Below, one piece after another: positions 43,065 through 51,884 of a DNA stretch of 64,000 nucleotides (the first letter of the stretch is position 1; every line of letters begins with the position of its first letter). The notes beneath the pieces were generated by a model. That model saw nothing but the letters and a program-made list of their open reading frames with translations, did no database searches and was not told the origin of the DNA. Source of the stretch: Petroclostridium sp. X23 (lineage in GTDB: Bacteria; Bacillota; Clostridia; SK-Y3); the NCBI RefSeq assembly GCF_030013905.1, contig NZ_CP124862.1, forward strand, positions 1,801,051 to 1,865,050, read 5' to 3'. The translations under genes and the position numbers were made by a program.

Positions 43065-43814
43065 TTACCACCACTTGATCATATCCGTCACATAACTGCG
43101 TATCCTGATAAATTCAGGATCTGCAATATTGCGCGGGCGCGGCAAATCGATAATGACTTCCTCTTTCACTGAAGCAGGCTTGGGTGAAAGAATCAAAATC
43201 CTTTCGGCAAGATAGACCGCTTCTTCAATATTATGGGTAATGAAGATCACCGTACTGTTCAATTCCTTCCAAAGCTTGATGACTTCATCCTCTAAATAAA
43301 AACGTACTTTGATATCCATCTGTCCATAAGGTTCATCCATCAACAGCAGGTCAGGATTCATCGCAAATGCCCGCCCTATCACCACTTTTTGCTCCGCGCT
43401 TACCGAAAGCTGTCCCGGATAAGTGTGACGGTATTTTTCAAGGCCCATTAGTGAACAGATTTTATCCACCTGGCTTTTAATATAGGCTTCAGGGTGCTCT
43501 TTGGTTTCAAGTCCAAACCGCATATTTTGCTCCACTGTAAGCCATGGGAAAGCAGAAGGCTCCTGAAACACAAAAGCGAGATTGTGTTTCTGCGGGTCGG
43601 CTTTCTCTCCATCTACAAGTATCTGTCCCGATGTAGGCTCGATAAGGCAGGTCAGCAGGTTTAAGAAAGTGGTTTTTCCACAGCCTGTTGGCCCTACCAC
43701 GCATACAAATTCTCCCTTTTTGATATTAAAGCTGCAATCTTTCAAAACAGTCAGATCGTCAAAATTCTTGCAGAGATCTTTCACTTCCACTTTATACTCC
43801 GAGTTGTTTGCCAT
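43065..43814 (-). CDS. ABC importer ATPase with degenerate signature motif (SsuB/TauB type)
   Basis: 249 residues. ATPase of the nitrate/sulfonate/taurine transporter class. Walker A is VVGPTGCGKTTFL, Walker B LLLMDEPYGQMD, and the H-loop His is present in VIFITHNIEEA. The signature, normally LSGGxxQR, reads QLSVSAEQKV, so the key glycine is lost. Its partner gene upstream has the opposite defect (canonical signature, H-loop Asn). A heterodimer would therefore have one complete ATP site and one degenerate site. It is the last gene before the insertion sequence and lies 32 bases after the partner gene. Confidence 0.9.
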   Translation of the reverse strand: MANNSEYKVEVKDLCKNFDDLTVLKDCSFNIKKGEFVCVVGPTGCGKTTFLNLLTCLIEPTSGQILVDGEKADPQKHNLAFVFQEPSAFPWLTVEQNMRFGLETKEHPEAYIKSQVDKICSLMGLEKYRHTYPGQLSVSAEQKVVIGRAFAMNPDLLLMDEPYGQMDIKVRFYLEDEVIKLWKELNSTVIFITHNIEEAVYLAERILILSPKPASVKEEVIIDLPRPRNIADPEFIRIRSYVTDMIKWW

Positions 43815-43846
43815 GATGCATAACTCCTTTGCTATTAATATCCGTT

Positions 43847-44611
43847 CTACGCAAGAGCCAAGTCGGTATTATTGGCGATCAATTCCCTCATCTCCAAAAA
43901 TTCCTTATCCATATTGTTTCTTGGCCTTTTCAGATGCTCCAAGGAATAGATATCTTTTACTCTTGCAGGCCGTTCACTGAACAGTATAATCCGGTCTCCC
44001 AAATATACAGCTTCCTCAATATTGTTTGTAACAAACACCACGGTTCTTTTATCTTGCTCCCACACCCTCAGGATCTCGTCCTGCATGGCATACCTGGTCT
44101 GGGCATCAAGCTGTCCGAACGGCTCATCCATTAAGAGAATCTCCGGATTATTGGTATAGGCCCTCGCTATTCCGACACGCTGCTTCATTCCTCCTGAAAG
44201 ATGCCTGGGATAACTGTTTTCAAACCCTTTTAACCCTACCAAATCAATAAAATGCTGTGCTCTTTTCCGCCGGATCTCTTTCTTGATACCCGCAAATTTC
44301 GGACCCATCTCCACATTTTGCATCACTGTTTTCCAGGGCATCAGCGCAATCTTTTGGAATACCATTGAAATCCTGTCATCCGTTCCTGCATGAGATTTAC
44401 CATCTAAAAACACTTCCCCTGATGTGGGTTGCATCAATCCTGCAAGTATACTCAAAAACACGGTTTTACCGCACTGTCCCGGACCAAGCAGCACTAAAAA
44501 CTCATTCTCCCGCACATCCATTGAGATGTCCTCAACAGCACTCACTTCTTGTTTTTGCATATAAAAAGTCTTGGAAATGTTTTTAACACTCAGTTTATAT
44601 CTGTTCTCCAT
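43847..44611 (-). CDS. ABC importer ATPase with H-loop Asn (SsuB/TauB type)
   Basis: 254 residues. Walker A LLGPGQCGKTVFL, signature HLSGGMKQRVGIARAY and Walker B LLMDEPFGQLDAQTR are normal, but the switch His reads Asn (VVFVTNNIEEAVYLGDR). By itself this should weaken hydrolysis; paired with the other ATPase it would donate a good signature to the site holding the intact His. The ATG at 44611 lies inside the 3' end of the permease gene, after AGAGAGGTGG; a GTG 4 codons earlier is possible. It couples ATP hydrolysis to import at the membrane. Confidence 0.9.
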   Translation of the reverse strand: MENRYKLSVKNISKTFYMQKQEVSAVEDISMDVRENEFLVLLGPGQCGKTVFLSILAGLMQPTSGEVFLDGKSHAGTDDRISMVFQKIALMPWKTVMQNVEMGPKFAGIKKEIRRKRAQHFIDLVGLKGFENSYPRHLSGGMKQRVGIARAYTNNPEILLMDEPFGQLDAQTRYAMQDEILRVWEQDKRTVVFVTNNIEEAVYLGDRIILFSERPARVKDIYSLEHLKRPRNNMDKEFLEMRELIANNTDLALA

Positions 44612-45366
44612 GGGCACAACCACCTCTCTAGCAATGTTAATAGCGTGGATAACAACGCTCCCACCAGCCCTATGAAAATCATCGAGACCATCGTCAGAGC
44701 GATATCATCGCTGTCGGAACCCCTGATAATCAAAAATCCTAATCCTGTCTTTGCGGATATCATCTCTGCGGCCAGCACTACCATCCACCCTGTACCGAGG
44801 GCCGTCTTTACCCCGGCAACGATGGCAGGGATGGAAGACGGTAAAACGATATCAAGCAGCAGCTGCCTGTTATTTGCTCCAAAAATACGTCCTGCATCAA
44901 GATTGAGCTCAGGTACCAGCGTAACACCGGTATAAGTATTGACAACGATGGGCATCACAGCCCCGATGAACACGATAATAATTTTTGATAATTCGTCAAT
45001 CCCAAACCATATTGTAATTAATGGAATCCATGCAATGGGAGGTACCGGACGCATCATTTCAAATAATGGTTTCAAAAGTGCTCTGAACGTCTTGCTCCAA
45101 CTGATCAAAAGACCAAAAGATATTCCTATGACCGAAGCATAGACAAGTGCGGAAAGTACACGGCTCAAGCTGGCCCATATGTGCTTTTCAATGGAGGTCT
45201 TACTAATGGGGTGCTGCAAAAGAATAATAAACCGTTGTATAACTTCTGTCGGAGACGGTATGAGGCTTTTTTCATCCATTGATACCCAAATCCAAAATAA
45301 GATCAGGAGTACAATGGATAATACCGGCAAAACATTCATGACTATTTTTTTTGTGTTTCTGTTCAT
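44590..45366 (-). CDS. ABC permease, SsuC/TauC type (1)
   Basis: 258 residues, six predicted membrane helices. The EAA-type loop that contacts the ATPase is LDAGRIFGANNRQLLLDIVLP, and MRPVPPIAWIPLITIWFGI is typical of sulfonate/taurine/nitrate permeases. The ATG at 45366 overlaps the stop of the other permease (ATGA), with GGAGGG 7 bases ahead. Two different permeases plus two different ATPases imply a fully heteromeric importer. Confidence 0.9.
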   Translation of the reverse strand: MNRNTKKIVMNVLPVLSIVLLILFWIWVSMDEKSLIPSPTEVIQRFIILLQHPISKTSIEKHIWASLSRVLSALVYASVIGISFGLLISWSKTFRALLKPLFEMMRPVPPIAWIPLITIWFGIDELSKIIIVFIGAVMPIVVNTYTGVTLVPELNLDAGRIFGANNRQLLLDIVLPSSIPAIVAGVKTALGTGWMVVLAAEMISAKTGLGFLIIRGSDSDDIALTMVSMIFIGLVGALLSTLLTLLERWLCPWRTDIN

Positions 45367-46196
45367 TTCTGAACCCTCCATTTAATCACAGAATTCTCAA
45401 CTTTGGTCAGCAGCATATCGAGAATATTCCCGATCACTCCGATGACAATCATGCCTCCAATGATAATATCTATCCGCATAAACTGCCTTCCCATCAGAAT
45501 CATATATCCAAGTCCTTTATTTGCCGCGAGCATCTCAGCAGCCACAAGGGTGGACCAAGCACTGCCCAGAGATATCTTAAAACCCGCAAAAACCATCGGC
45601 ATTGCTGAAGGGATCCCTACCTTCAGAAAAATCCTTCTATTCGATGCACCACATGTCTTCGCAACATTTATAAGCACAGGATTTGTAAGGATAATGCCTG
45701 TATAAGAATTAATCAGTGTTGGGACGAATGCTGAAAAAAAGATAATAAACGCCTTCGCCATGATGCCTATTCCTAAAAACAAAATGGTTAACGGTATCCA
45801 AGCAATTGGCGGGATAGGGCGAATGACCTCGAATACAGGCCGCACAAACCGGTCAAATGGTTTATACCATCCCATCAACAGTCCCAACGGGGTTCCTATC
45901 AATATCGCAAGTAAGAAACCCAGGATTGCGACCAAAAAACTTGATCCGATATTCACAAATAACGTCGCACCATCCGGTCTGGAATCGACTAATTTATTGA
46001 TGACTGAAATACACACATCGATAGGTGAAATCAGCATTCTTTTATCAACAATATTTAAAGCAACCAACAAGTACCATATCAAAATAAACGCTGCAATTCC
46101 GGTAATGTTAAGTATAAGCACCTTGCTTACCCCATTTTTAAATTTTACAGCTTCAGGCCTTATCGGATTTGTAATGTCCAAGCTTGTTTTCATCAT
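45363..46196 (-). CDS. ABC permease, SsuC/TauC type (2)
   Basis: 278 residues with an N-terminal cytoplasmic stretch of about 25, then six helices. IRPIPPIAWIPLTILFLGIG and the loop NVAKTCGASNRRIFLKVGIP mark the family. The start is one of two adjacent ATGs (46196 or 46193) after GGAG; a GTG at 46202 is also in frame. It follows the binding-protein gene by about 95 bases and is translationally coupled to permease 1. Confidence 0.9.
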   Translation of the reverse strand: MMKTSLDITNPIRPEAVKFKNGVSKVLILNITGIAAFILIWYLLVALNIVDKRMLISPIDVCISVINKLVDSRPDGATLFVNIGSSFLVAILGFLLAILIGTPLGLLMGWYKPFDRFVRPVFEVIRPIPPIAWIPLTILFLGIGIMAKAFIIFFSAFVPTLINSYTGIILTNPVLINVAKTCGASNRRIFLKVGIPSAMPMVFAGFKISLGSAWSTLVAAEMLAANKGLGYMILMGRQFMRIDIIIGGMIVIGVIGNILDMLLTKVENSVIKWRVQK

Positions 46197-46292
46197 ATCC
46201 ACTCCATATTTTAAAATGAGTATATATATTTTTCGTTAAGATGATGGCATCCGCAAGACATCTGAAAGCCTTGCAGATGCTCATACCAAAAA

Positions 46293-47459
46293 CTATTTTT
46301 TGTTATTTTTTAGGAATTCCACCGTTTTCATCATATACGTGTCGTCCATATATTCCAATACCTTCTCCTTCTGCTCTTCGGTGTAATTGCCCATCTTAAT
46401 GAAATAGTCCATCATATCGCTCATGACCTGCTTATACTCATTCATATCTCCGTTTGAAGGCTGCAGCATCTTTTCCACTTCAGCCACGGTTGGCGTCTTA
46501 TGCATTTCCAAGAGCTTCTTGCAGTCTTCCAAGCTTGTTTTTACACCATTCTCGGTACAGTACTCGAGAAAATACTCTGCTGCATCTTCCGGATTGTCAT
46601 TAATCCACATGGCTGCTTCCATGTATGTATCAAGATATTTTTGAACAACCTCCGGACGGTCTTTTAAAATCTTGCTGCTTGCAAATACGCAGGTCGGTAT
46701 GTGTACCCCAGCTGCTTCTGCGCCGGATACTTTTTTCCAACCGTTCTTTTGCGCATTCAGTGAGAACGTAATCCACTGCACCACACCATCGCCCTGATTG
46801 GCTTTAAACGCTGTGTAAGCTGCCGGCACTTCCATATGTGTGATCTTAACATCCTCTTCACTTAACCCCATCGCTTCCAATGTAGCAAGCAGAGTAAGAT
46901 GTGCTGTCGTACCCTTTGGAAGAAGAAACTCCTTCCCTTTCCAATCTTCCGGTTTCCCGTAGATATCCGGATAATTGGGGATATTCCCTTTACCTGATTT
47001 ATAAATAGGACTGTCTTCTCTTACATAAATATCAAGCGAAGGGTCATCCCAAGTACCATAACCAAGTATGGACAGATCATAACTTACTACCCCGTTCACC
47101 GCTCCCGGTCCGCCTGCTCCGCCTGTTTCCCATGCATTACTGGCCAAAGCCTCCATCTGCGGCGGCCCACTAATGTATACCATTAGATCTACATCTAACC
47201 CCTGCTCTTTGAACCACCCTTTTTCTAATGCCACATATGCAGGTAAACCATGTGTGGAAGGATGATGACTAATCGTGAGTTTTTGTAACTGTTCGGGTTG
47301 CTTCTGAGAATCGGGTGAAGAAGCATTTGCATCCGCTTTCTGTTCTGTTTTTGAGGTGTCTGCTTCTTTGTTGGTCGTTTCTCCTGAATTGTTTGCACAA
47401 GCTCCAAGTGAAAAGATCAATCCAATCGCTAATACCATAGCCATTACTTTTTTTTTCAT
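46293..47459 (-). CDS. NMT1/SsuA-type solute-binding lipoprotein
   Basis: 388 residues. Signal peptide MKKKVMAMVLAIGLIFS with lipobox LGAC, then a Thr/Glu/Lys linker and a periplasmic-binding fold of the NMT1/THI5/SsuA class (ISHHPSTHGLPAYVALEKGW, FKEQGLDVDLMVY, ISGPPQMEALASNAWETGG, LGYGTWDDPSLDIYVRED). It captures the operon's substrate outside the cell. This class binds sulfonates, taurine, nitrate, pyrimidine precursors and similar anionic or cyclic molecules rather than ordinary sugars, which is notable next to transketolases. The ATG at 47459 has AGGAGG 9 bases ahead; a 20-codon extension is rejected. Confidence 0.9.
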   Translation of the reverse strand: MKKKVMAMVLAIGLIFSLGACANNSGETTNKEADTSKTEQKADANASSPDSQKQPEQLQKLTISHHPSTHGLPAYVALEKGWFKEQGLDVDLMVYISGPPQMEALASNAWETGGAGGPGAVNGVVSYDLSILGYGTWDDPSLDIYVREDSPIYKSGKGNIPNYPDIYGKPEDWKGKEFLLPKGTTAHLTLLATLEAMGLSEEDVKITHMEVPAAYTAFKANQGDGVVQWITFSLNAQKNGWKKVSGAEAAGVHIPTCVFASSKILKDRPEVVQKYLDTYMEAAMWINDNPEDAAEYFLEYCTENGVKTSLEDCKKLLEMHKTPTVAEVEKMLQPSNGDMNEYKQVMSDMMDYFIKMGNYTEEQKEKVLEYMDDTYMMKTVEFLKNNKK

Positions 47460-47515
47460 GTACAGGTACCTCCTTTTAAATACATAAATTTTTAGTGATA
47501 TCCGGCACACGGAGA

Positions 47516-48493
47516 TCAATGAATCTCCTTTTTGATTTGCAGCACTTCCTGTGCTTTTTTGACAATGCTCTCTGCTTTAAGCCCAAATCTCTCCATCAAA
47601 AACCTTTCATCACCTACCTCTCCAAATAAATCTTGAATGCCCACTTTTCCTACAATTGCAGGGTGATATTGGCTCACAAGCTCGCTCACGGCACTGCCAA
47701 GGCCTCCTATTACCGTATGGTTTTCTGCCGTCACGATAGCTCCAGTCTTGGATGCTGCTTCCAATACAGCGTCTTTATCAAGGGGTTTTATTGTAAACAT
47801 ATCCAAAACCCTTGCACCGATACCTTCTTTCGAGAGTATCTCAGCGGCTTGCAAAGCTTCATAAACACACATGCCTGAAGCAATTAGTGTAATGTCTTTT
47901 CCTTCCCTGAGTTTCATTGACTTTCCGATTTTGAATTCAGCGTCTTCATCATAAATTCTTATCGCATTTTTTCTGTAAAGACGTATATAATGCACACCGT
48001 ATTCATTTGCAATCTGGGGAATCAATTTCCTCAACATTGTTGAATCAGTGGGTTCAACGATTGTGATTTCCGGAAACGCACGAAATGTCGATATGTCATC
48101 CATACATGAATGGGTCCCTCCATTCAATGCCGCGGACACTCCCGGATCAGTTCCCACGATTTTCAGATTTAATTTTGCATAGGACCCCGAAATATACAGT
48201 TGGTCATGTGCCCGACGGGAACAAAAACATGCAAAAGTATGTACAAAAGGAATCTTACCCGTAAGGGATAACCCGGCCGCAAAACTAGCCATGTTTTGTT
48301 CGGCAATGCCCATATTCAGTGCATGTTTAGGGTCCTCTTTTAAAACATCCAATAGGCCGCAAGCAAAACCAAGATCTGCGGTCAGCAACATGATGGGCAA
48401 ACCTTTAGCGATCAATTCCCTTTGCGCATCTACATATGCTGCCCTCATTTCTACGTTTTCTTTTTGATATTCGGCACCAAACGGTATACTCAT
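47516..48493 (-). CDS. Transketolase C-terminal subunit (pair 2)
   Basis: 325 residues. Motifs: LTADLGFACGLLDVLKED, LNMGIAEQNMASFAAGLS (cofactor Glu), VGTDPGVSAALNGGTHSCMD, HYIRLYRKNAIRIYDE, VTAENHTVIGGLGSAVSEL. It differs from pair 1 over most of its length, so the two pairs are old paralogues with probably different substrates. The start at 48493 (MSIPFGAEY) follows AGAGGTG; a 43-codon in-frame extension is ignored. It lies 25 bases after the N-terminal subunit gene. Confidence 0.92.
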   Translation of the reverse strand: MSIPFGAEYQKENVEMRAAYVDAQRELIAKGLPIMLLTADLGFACGLLDVLKEDPKHALNMGIAEQNMASFAAGLSLTGKIPFVHTFACFCSRRAHDQLYISGSYAKLNLKIVGTDPGVSAALNGGTHSCMDDISTFRAFPEITIVEPTDSTMLRKLIPQIANEYGVHYIRLYRKNAIRIYDEDAEFKIGKSMKLREGKDITLIASGMCVYEALQAAEILSKEGIGARVLDMFTIKPLDKDAVLEAASKTGAIVTAENHTVIGGLGSAVSELVSQYHPAIVGKVGIQDLFGEVGDERFLMERFGLKAESIVKKAQEVLQIKKEIH

Positions 48494-48518
48494 TTTTTCA
48501 CCTCTCTGTCGTTCTTTT

Positions 48519-49364
48519 TTATGATTCAATTTCTGCAATCTGCTCCTTAAGCATCTCAATCGCTTCGTTTGATTTATCCATAGGAACCGGAATATTATGG
48601 TTAAAATCAAGCTTTTCCGCAAAACTACAGCCTTTTCCCTTAATGGTACGCAAAATAATCATGTTAGGCACATCTTGTACTTCTTTTGCCTTTTGTATCG
48701 CTTCATATATCGCTGATACATCATGTCCGTCAATATCCTGCACCTTCCAGCCAAAGGCCTCGAATTTCTTAGCAATATCCCCTAAGCTAAGCACATCTTC
48801 CAATTTTCCATCCAACTGCTTGCTGTTATAGTCAATAAACGCTATCAAATTGGATTGTCTATGATGTGCCGCAAACATCGCAGCTTCCCAGATTTGCCCT
48901 TCTTGACATTCTCCGTCACCCAGTATGCAATATGTATAGCTTTCACGTCCGTCTTCTCGATCTCCATAAGCGATACCGCTTGCTACGGACAACCCCTGTC
49001 CGAGCGAGCCGGTACTCATGTCGATACCCGGCGTTTTATTCCTGTCGCAATGGCTTGGCAGCATGGTTCCCGGCGCGTTCAGGGTAGTTATCATTTCTAA
49101 CGGGAAAAAGCCTTTTAACGCCAGTGCCGCATAAAGTCCCGGCCCGGAATGACCTTTTGAAAGGATCAGCTTATCTCTTTGCATCCAATTTGGTTTTTGG
49201 ATGTCATAACGCATTACTTCTCCATAGAGTACGGCAATCACTTCTGCAACGGACATAGATCCCCCGACATGCCCCATGCCTACACTTGCCATTGCACGGA
49301 TCGCTTCTATCCTGATCTCATTTGCGAAAACATTCAATGCTTTCACCTTTTGATTTGTCAACAT
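48519..49364 (-). CDS. Transketolase N-terminal subunit (pair 2)
   Basis: 281 residues. SVGMGHVGGSMSVAEVIAVL, LILSKGHSGPGLYAAL, STGSLGQGLSVASGIAYG and the TPP motif ILGDGECQEGQIWEAAMFAA ending FIDYNSKQLDG. Where most transketolases have GHPGG at the active site, this one has GHVGG. Same operon and strand as pair 1, separated from it by the ABC transporter genes and the insertion sequence. AGGTGA precedes the ATG at 49364. Confidence 0.92.
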   Translation of the reverse strand: MLTNQKVKALNVFANEIRIEAIRAMASVGMGHVGGSMSVAEVIAVLYGEVMRYDIQKPNWMQRDKLILSKGHSGPGLYAALALKGFFPLEMITTLNAPGTMLPSHCDRNKTPGIDMSTGSLGQGLSVASGIAYGDREDGRESYTYCILGDGECQEGQIWEAAMFAAHHRQSNLIAFIDYNSKQLDGKLEDVLSLGDIAKKFEAFGWKVQDIDGHDVSAIYEAIQKAKEVQDVPNMIILRTIKGKGCSFAEKLDFNHNIPVPMDKSNEAIEMLKEQIAEIES

Positions 49365-49388
49365 ATTTAATTCACCTTACTTTAATGA

Positions 49389-50417
49389 TTATGGTTTTAA
49401 GATTATTTTAAAGTGTTCTTGATTTGATTCTTGGAAATTCATTGCTTCTTTTATATTTGAAAATACAAATTCATGGGTAACAAATTTGCTTAGCATATCC
49501 TCTGCAATACCGCTTTCAATAATTTTTACCGCAGTTTCAAAGTTCTTTTGATTATGTATCCTCACCCCTCTGACTTGGATTTCTCCTAATGAAAATGCCC
49601 GTACCCGGATGGGTACCATATTAGGCGAGATTCCTACTTGCACAATAATTCCGCTGCGTTTTACGGCATACGTCATCAATTCATAAGCACTTTTTGTACC
49701 GGTAACCTCAAAGACTACATCGGCTCCCTTCTGATTGCTTAATGCCATCACACGCTCCAATACATCCTCTTCCCCTGCGTCAATCACTGTAAATCCTAAC
49801 ATTCTGGCAAATTCAATCCGTTTTTTATTCACTTCGCTCAGGATTACATTTGAAGCCCCCGCAAGCTTTGCCGCTACCGCAATACAGATGCCTATTACGC
49901 CGCCGCCAATGATGAACACCTTATCGCCTACCCCTACCTCACCGGTATTTACACTATGCACACCCACTGCCAACGGTTCTGCCAGTACCGCCATCTTCGT
50001 ATCGACGTGATCAGATACCTTCATCACCTTTTTAGCCGGAACCTTGCAGTATTCCGCAAACGATCCGGGAACATGCACCCCCATCACCTTCAAATCAAAA
50101 CAGATGTTATCCCTGCCGCTGTTGCAAAGCTCACAGTTATTGCAGGAATAATAGATCTGTCCTACAACGGTATCTCCGATATTAGCATTTGTTTTTAAAT
50201 TCGACCGCACATCTACAAGCTTTCCTACATATTCATGTCCCGGGATAATAGGAAACTCGTTATCAAAGCGCCCGGCATAAATATGTGCGTCACTGCCGCA
50301 AACCCCTGTGTATTCAATCTTTATCAGTGCTTCTTCGGGTCCTAATTCCGGCATAGGGACATCTTCATACACAATGTTGCCCGGCTCATGCACAACACAT
50401 GCCTTCATCATCTTCAT
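49389..50417 (-). CDS. Zinc-dependent medium-chain dehydrogenase (sorbitol/threonine DH type)
   Basis: 342 residues. Catalytic zinc site: Cys in YTGVCGSDAHIYAG and His-Glu in IPGHEYVG. The structural zinc has four Cys in SCNNCELCNSGRDNIC. NAD motif VFIIGGGVIGICIAVAAKLA. Such enzymes oxidise secondary alcohols of polyols or sugar acids. Its place between the LarA-like and transketolase genes suggests it converts the imported compound to a keto-sugar. The ATG at 50417 follows GGAGAGG; a 5-codon upstream ATG has no site. Confidence 0.9.
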   Translation of the reverse strand: MKMMKACVVHEPGNIVYEDVPMPELGPEEALIKIEYTGVCGSDAHIYAGRFDNEFPIIPGHEYVGKLVDVRSNLKTNANIGDTVVGQIYYSCNNCELCNSGRDNICFDLKVMGVHVPGSFAEYCKVPAKKVMKVSDHVDTKMAVLAEPLAVGVHSVNTGEVGVGDKVFIIGGGVIGICIAVAAKLAGASNVILSEVNKKRIEFARMLGFTVIDAGEEDVLERVMALSNQKGADVVFEVTGTKSAYELMTYAVKRSGIIVQVGISPNMVPIRVRAFSLGEIQVRGVRIHNQKNFETAVKIIESGIAEDMLSKFVTHEFVFSNIKEAMNFQESNQEHFKIILKP

Positions 50418-50436
50418 ATTGATCCTCTCCATTACA

Positions 50437-51870
50437 TTATTTATCTTCTTTCATACCAAGATGCACAGCAGCAAGTTTGAAGGTTTTGGGCAGCGCTAGG
50501 ATGTTAGGCCGATCCCCCACATATTTTCGTGCATCTTGAAGCGCCTCCTCAAAGGTCGCCCTGGTTTTTAAACCCATACCTCTTGCATAACCCGGTTCAA
50601 TGGCGCCTACGATATAAATGGCTGCACAGTTCATTTCAGCGATGTGCCCGCAGGAAATCATTGAAAATGCATGGTAAGGATGATATCCGTAATTAAAACG
50701 GTATTTGTTAATGTATTCTTCATTATTGGAAAAGAATTCACCGTATTTCTCCATATCCGGCAAAGTATGATGGTAATCTTTCTGGAATGACTCATATAAT
50801 GCCCGGTATGCCGGGAATTCCTCCTCATGAAAATATCCATTGCACAATGATGAACAAATGATTACACAATTGTCTTTCATAACCCGTTTGTGACGAATGA
50901 TTTGGGCAGAAATGGCTTGAAGCATTAAAATAGGGTTTGTGCCCATCCCGTTTCCGTAGTGAAAAGCCTGAGGCATCCCGAAGACCATGATGTCATATTT
51001 TTTCTCAGCCCACGGAATATTGGTTCTTTTGTCGCAAACTTCCCATGATAGAGGCTGAATTTTCTCCGCATCACCGGTAAATATACCAATTTGCCGGGCA
51101 TAGGTATCCAATGCGGCATCGCATGTAAAAAACTTCTTTCCCATGCATTTTTCCATGTGCATCCCGATAGCGTCGAATTTTTTACGCATCAAACTATCCT
51201 TGCTTACAGGTGTGAAATCTTCCCGGTGCATGACATGAGGTACATGGTGATGCATGATGGACTTCCAGTGAGTAATCCCCGTCGTACAGTGCTTGTATCC
51301 CCCGGAATAGCCGCCATAGGGATTGCCCATCGCATGTCCGATAAGAACGGCAAAATCACTTTCATAGACTTCTCTGTTCATGATCACGCGGTTATTCAGT
51401 TCATCATAGCCTAAATCTACTAGATTATCCCAATCTTCACTATCATGATTGGTAATCTGATGTGTATACCAAAATTCATTGAATACCTTATCGCCAAGAA
51501 GCATTTTGATTTCTTCCTTTGTATTCTTGCGGTGCAATCCATTACTGCAAATCAGCTTAATATCCTTCTTTTCCACGCCTGCCTTAAGAAGTTCCTCAAT
51601 GATGATGGGAATAGCGACTTTTCTATGTGCCGTGGGTTGCATTCCTCCCTTAACTTTATCGGGAAACACAATGGTTACCTTGTTTCCTTTTTTTACAGAT
51701 TTGGAAATCGGATCCATACCGATGGGATTTAATATCGACTGTCTGGTAACTTCCTCTATATTCTCAATATATGGCGGATCGGGAACCGTTTCACTGGGTA
51801 TGAAGACATCGGTGCTATCCGGCAGATTTGCCTCCATCAGGCCCGCGCCATACTCAAAAGCCAGTTTCAT
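50437..51870 (-). CDS. LarA-like (nickel-pincer) alpha-hydroxyacid racemase/epimerase homologue
   Basis: 477 residues, DUF2088/LarA architecture: KKGNKVTIVFPDKVKGGMQP near residue 60, LICSNGLHRKNTKEE, then VLIGHAMGNPYGGYSGGYKH with a His-rich stretch (ITHWKSIMHHHVPHVMH), and a C-terminal domain (MVFGMPQAFHYGNGMGTNPI). LarA racemises lactate; relatives act on other 2-hydroxyacids including malate and aldonates, using a nickel-pincer nucleotide made by LarB, LarC and LarE, none of which is in the window. In a sugar operon an aldonate or sulfolactate-like 2-hydroxyacid is a reasonable guess. AAGGAGG precedes the ATG. Confidence 0.8.
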   Translation of the reverse strand: MKLAFEYGAGLMEANLPDSTDVFIPSETVPDPPYIENIEEVTRQSILNPIGMDPISKSVKKGNKVTIVFPDKVKGGMQPTAHRKVAIPIIIEELLKAGVEKKDIKLICSNGLHRKNTKEEIKMLLGDKVFNEFWYTHQITNHDSEDWDNLVDLGYDELNNRVIMNREVYESDFAVLIGHAMGNPYGGYSGGYKHCTTGITHWKSIMHHHVPHVMHREDFTPVSKDSLMRKKFDAIGMHMEKCMGKKFFTCDAALDTYARQIGIFTGDAEKIQPLSWEVCDKRTNIPWAEKKYDIMVFGMPQAFHYGNGMGTNPILMLQAISAQIIRHKRVMKDNCVIICSSLCNGYFHEEEFPAYRALYESFQKDYHHTLPDMEKYGEFFSNNEEYINKYRFNYGYHPYHAFSMISCGHIAEMNCAAIYIVGAIEPGYARGMGLKTRATFEEALQDARKYVGDRPNILALPKTFKLAAVHLGMKEDK

Positions 51871-51884
51871 GATGATTAACCTCC

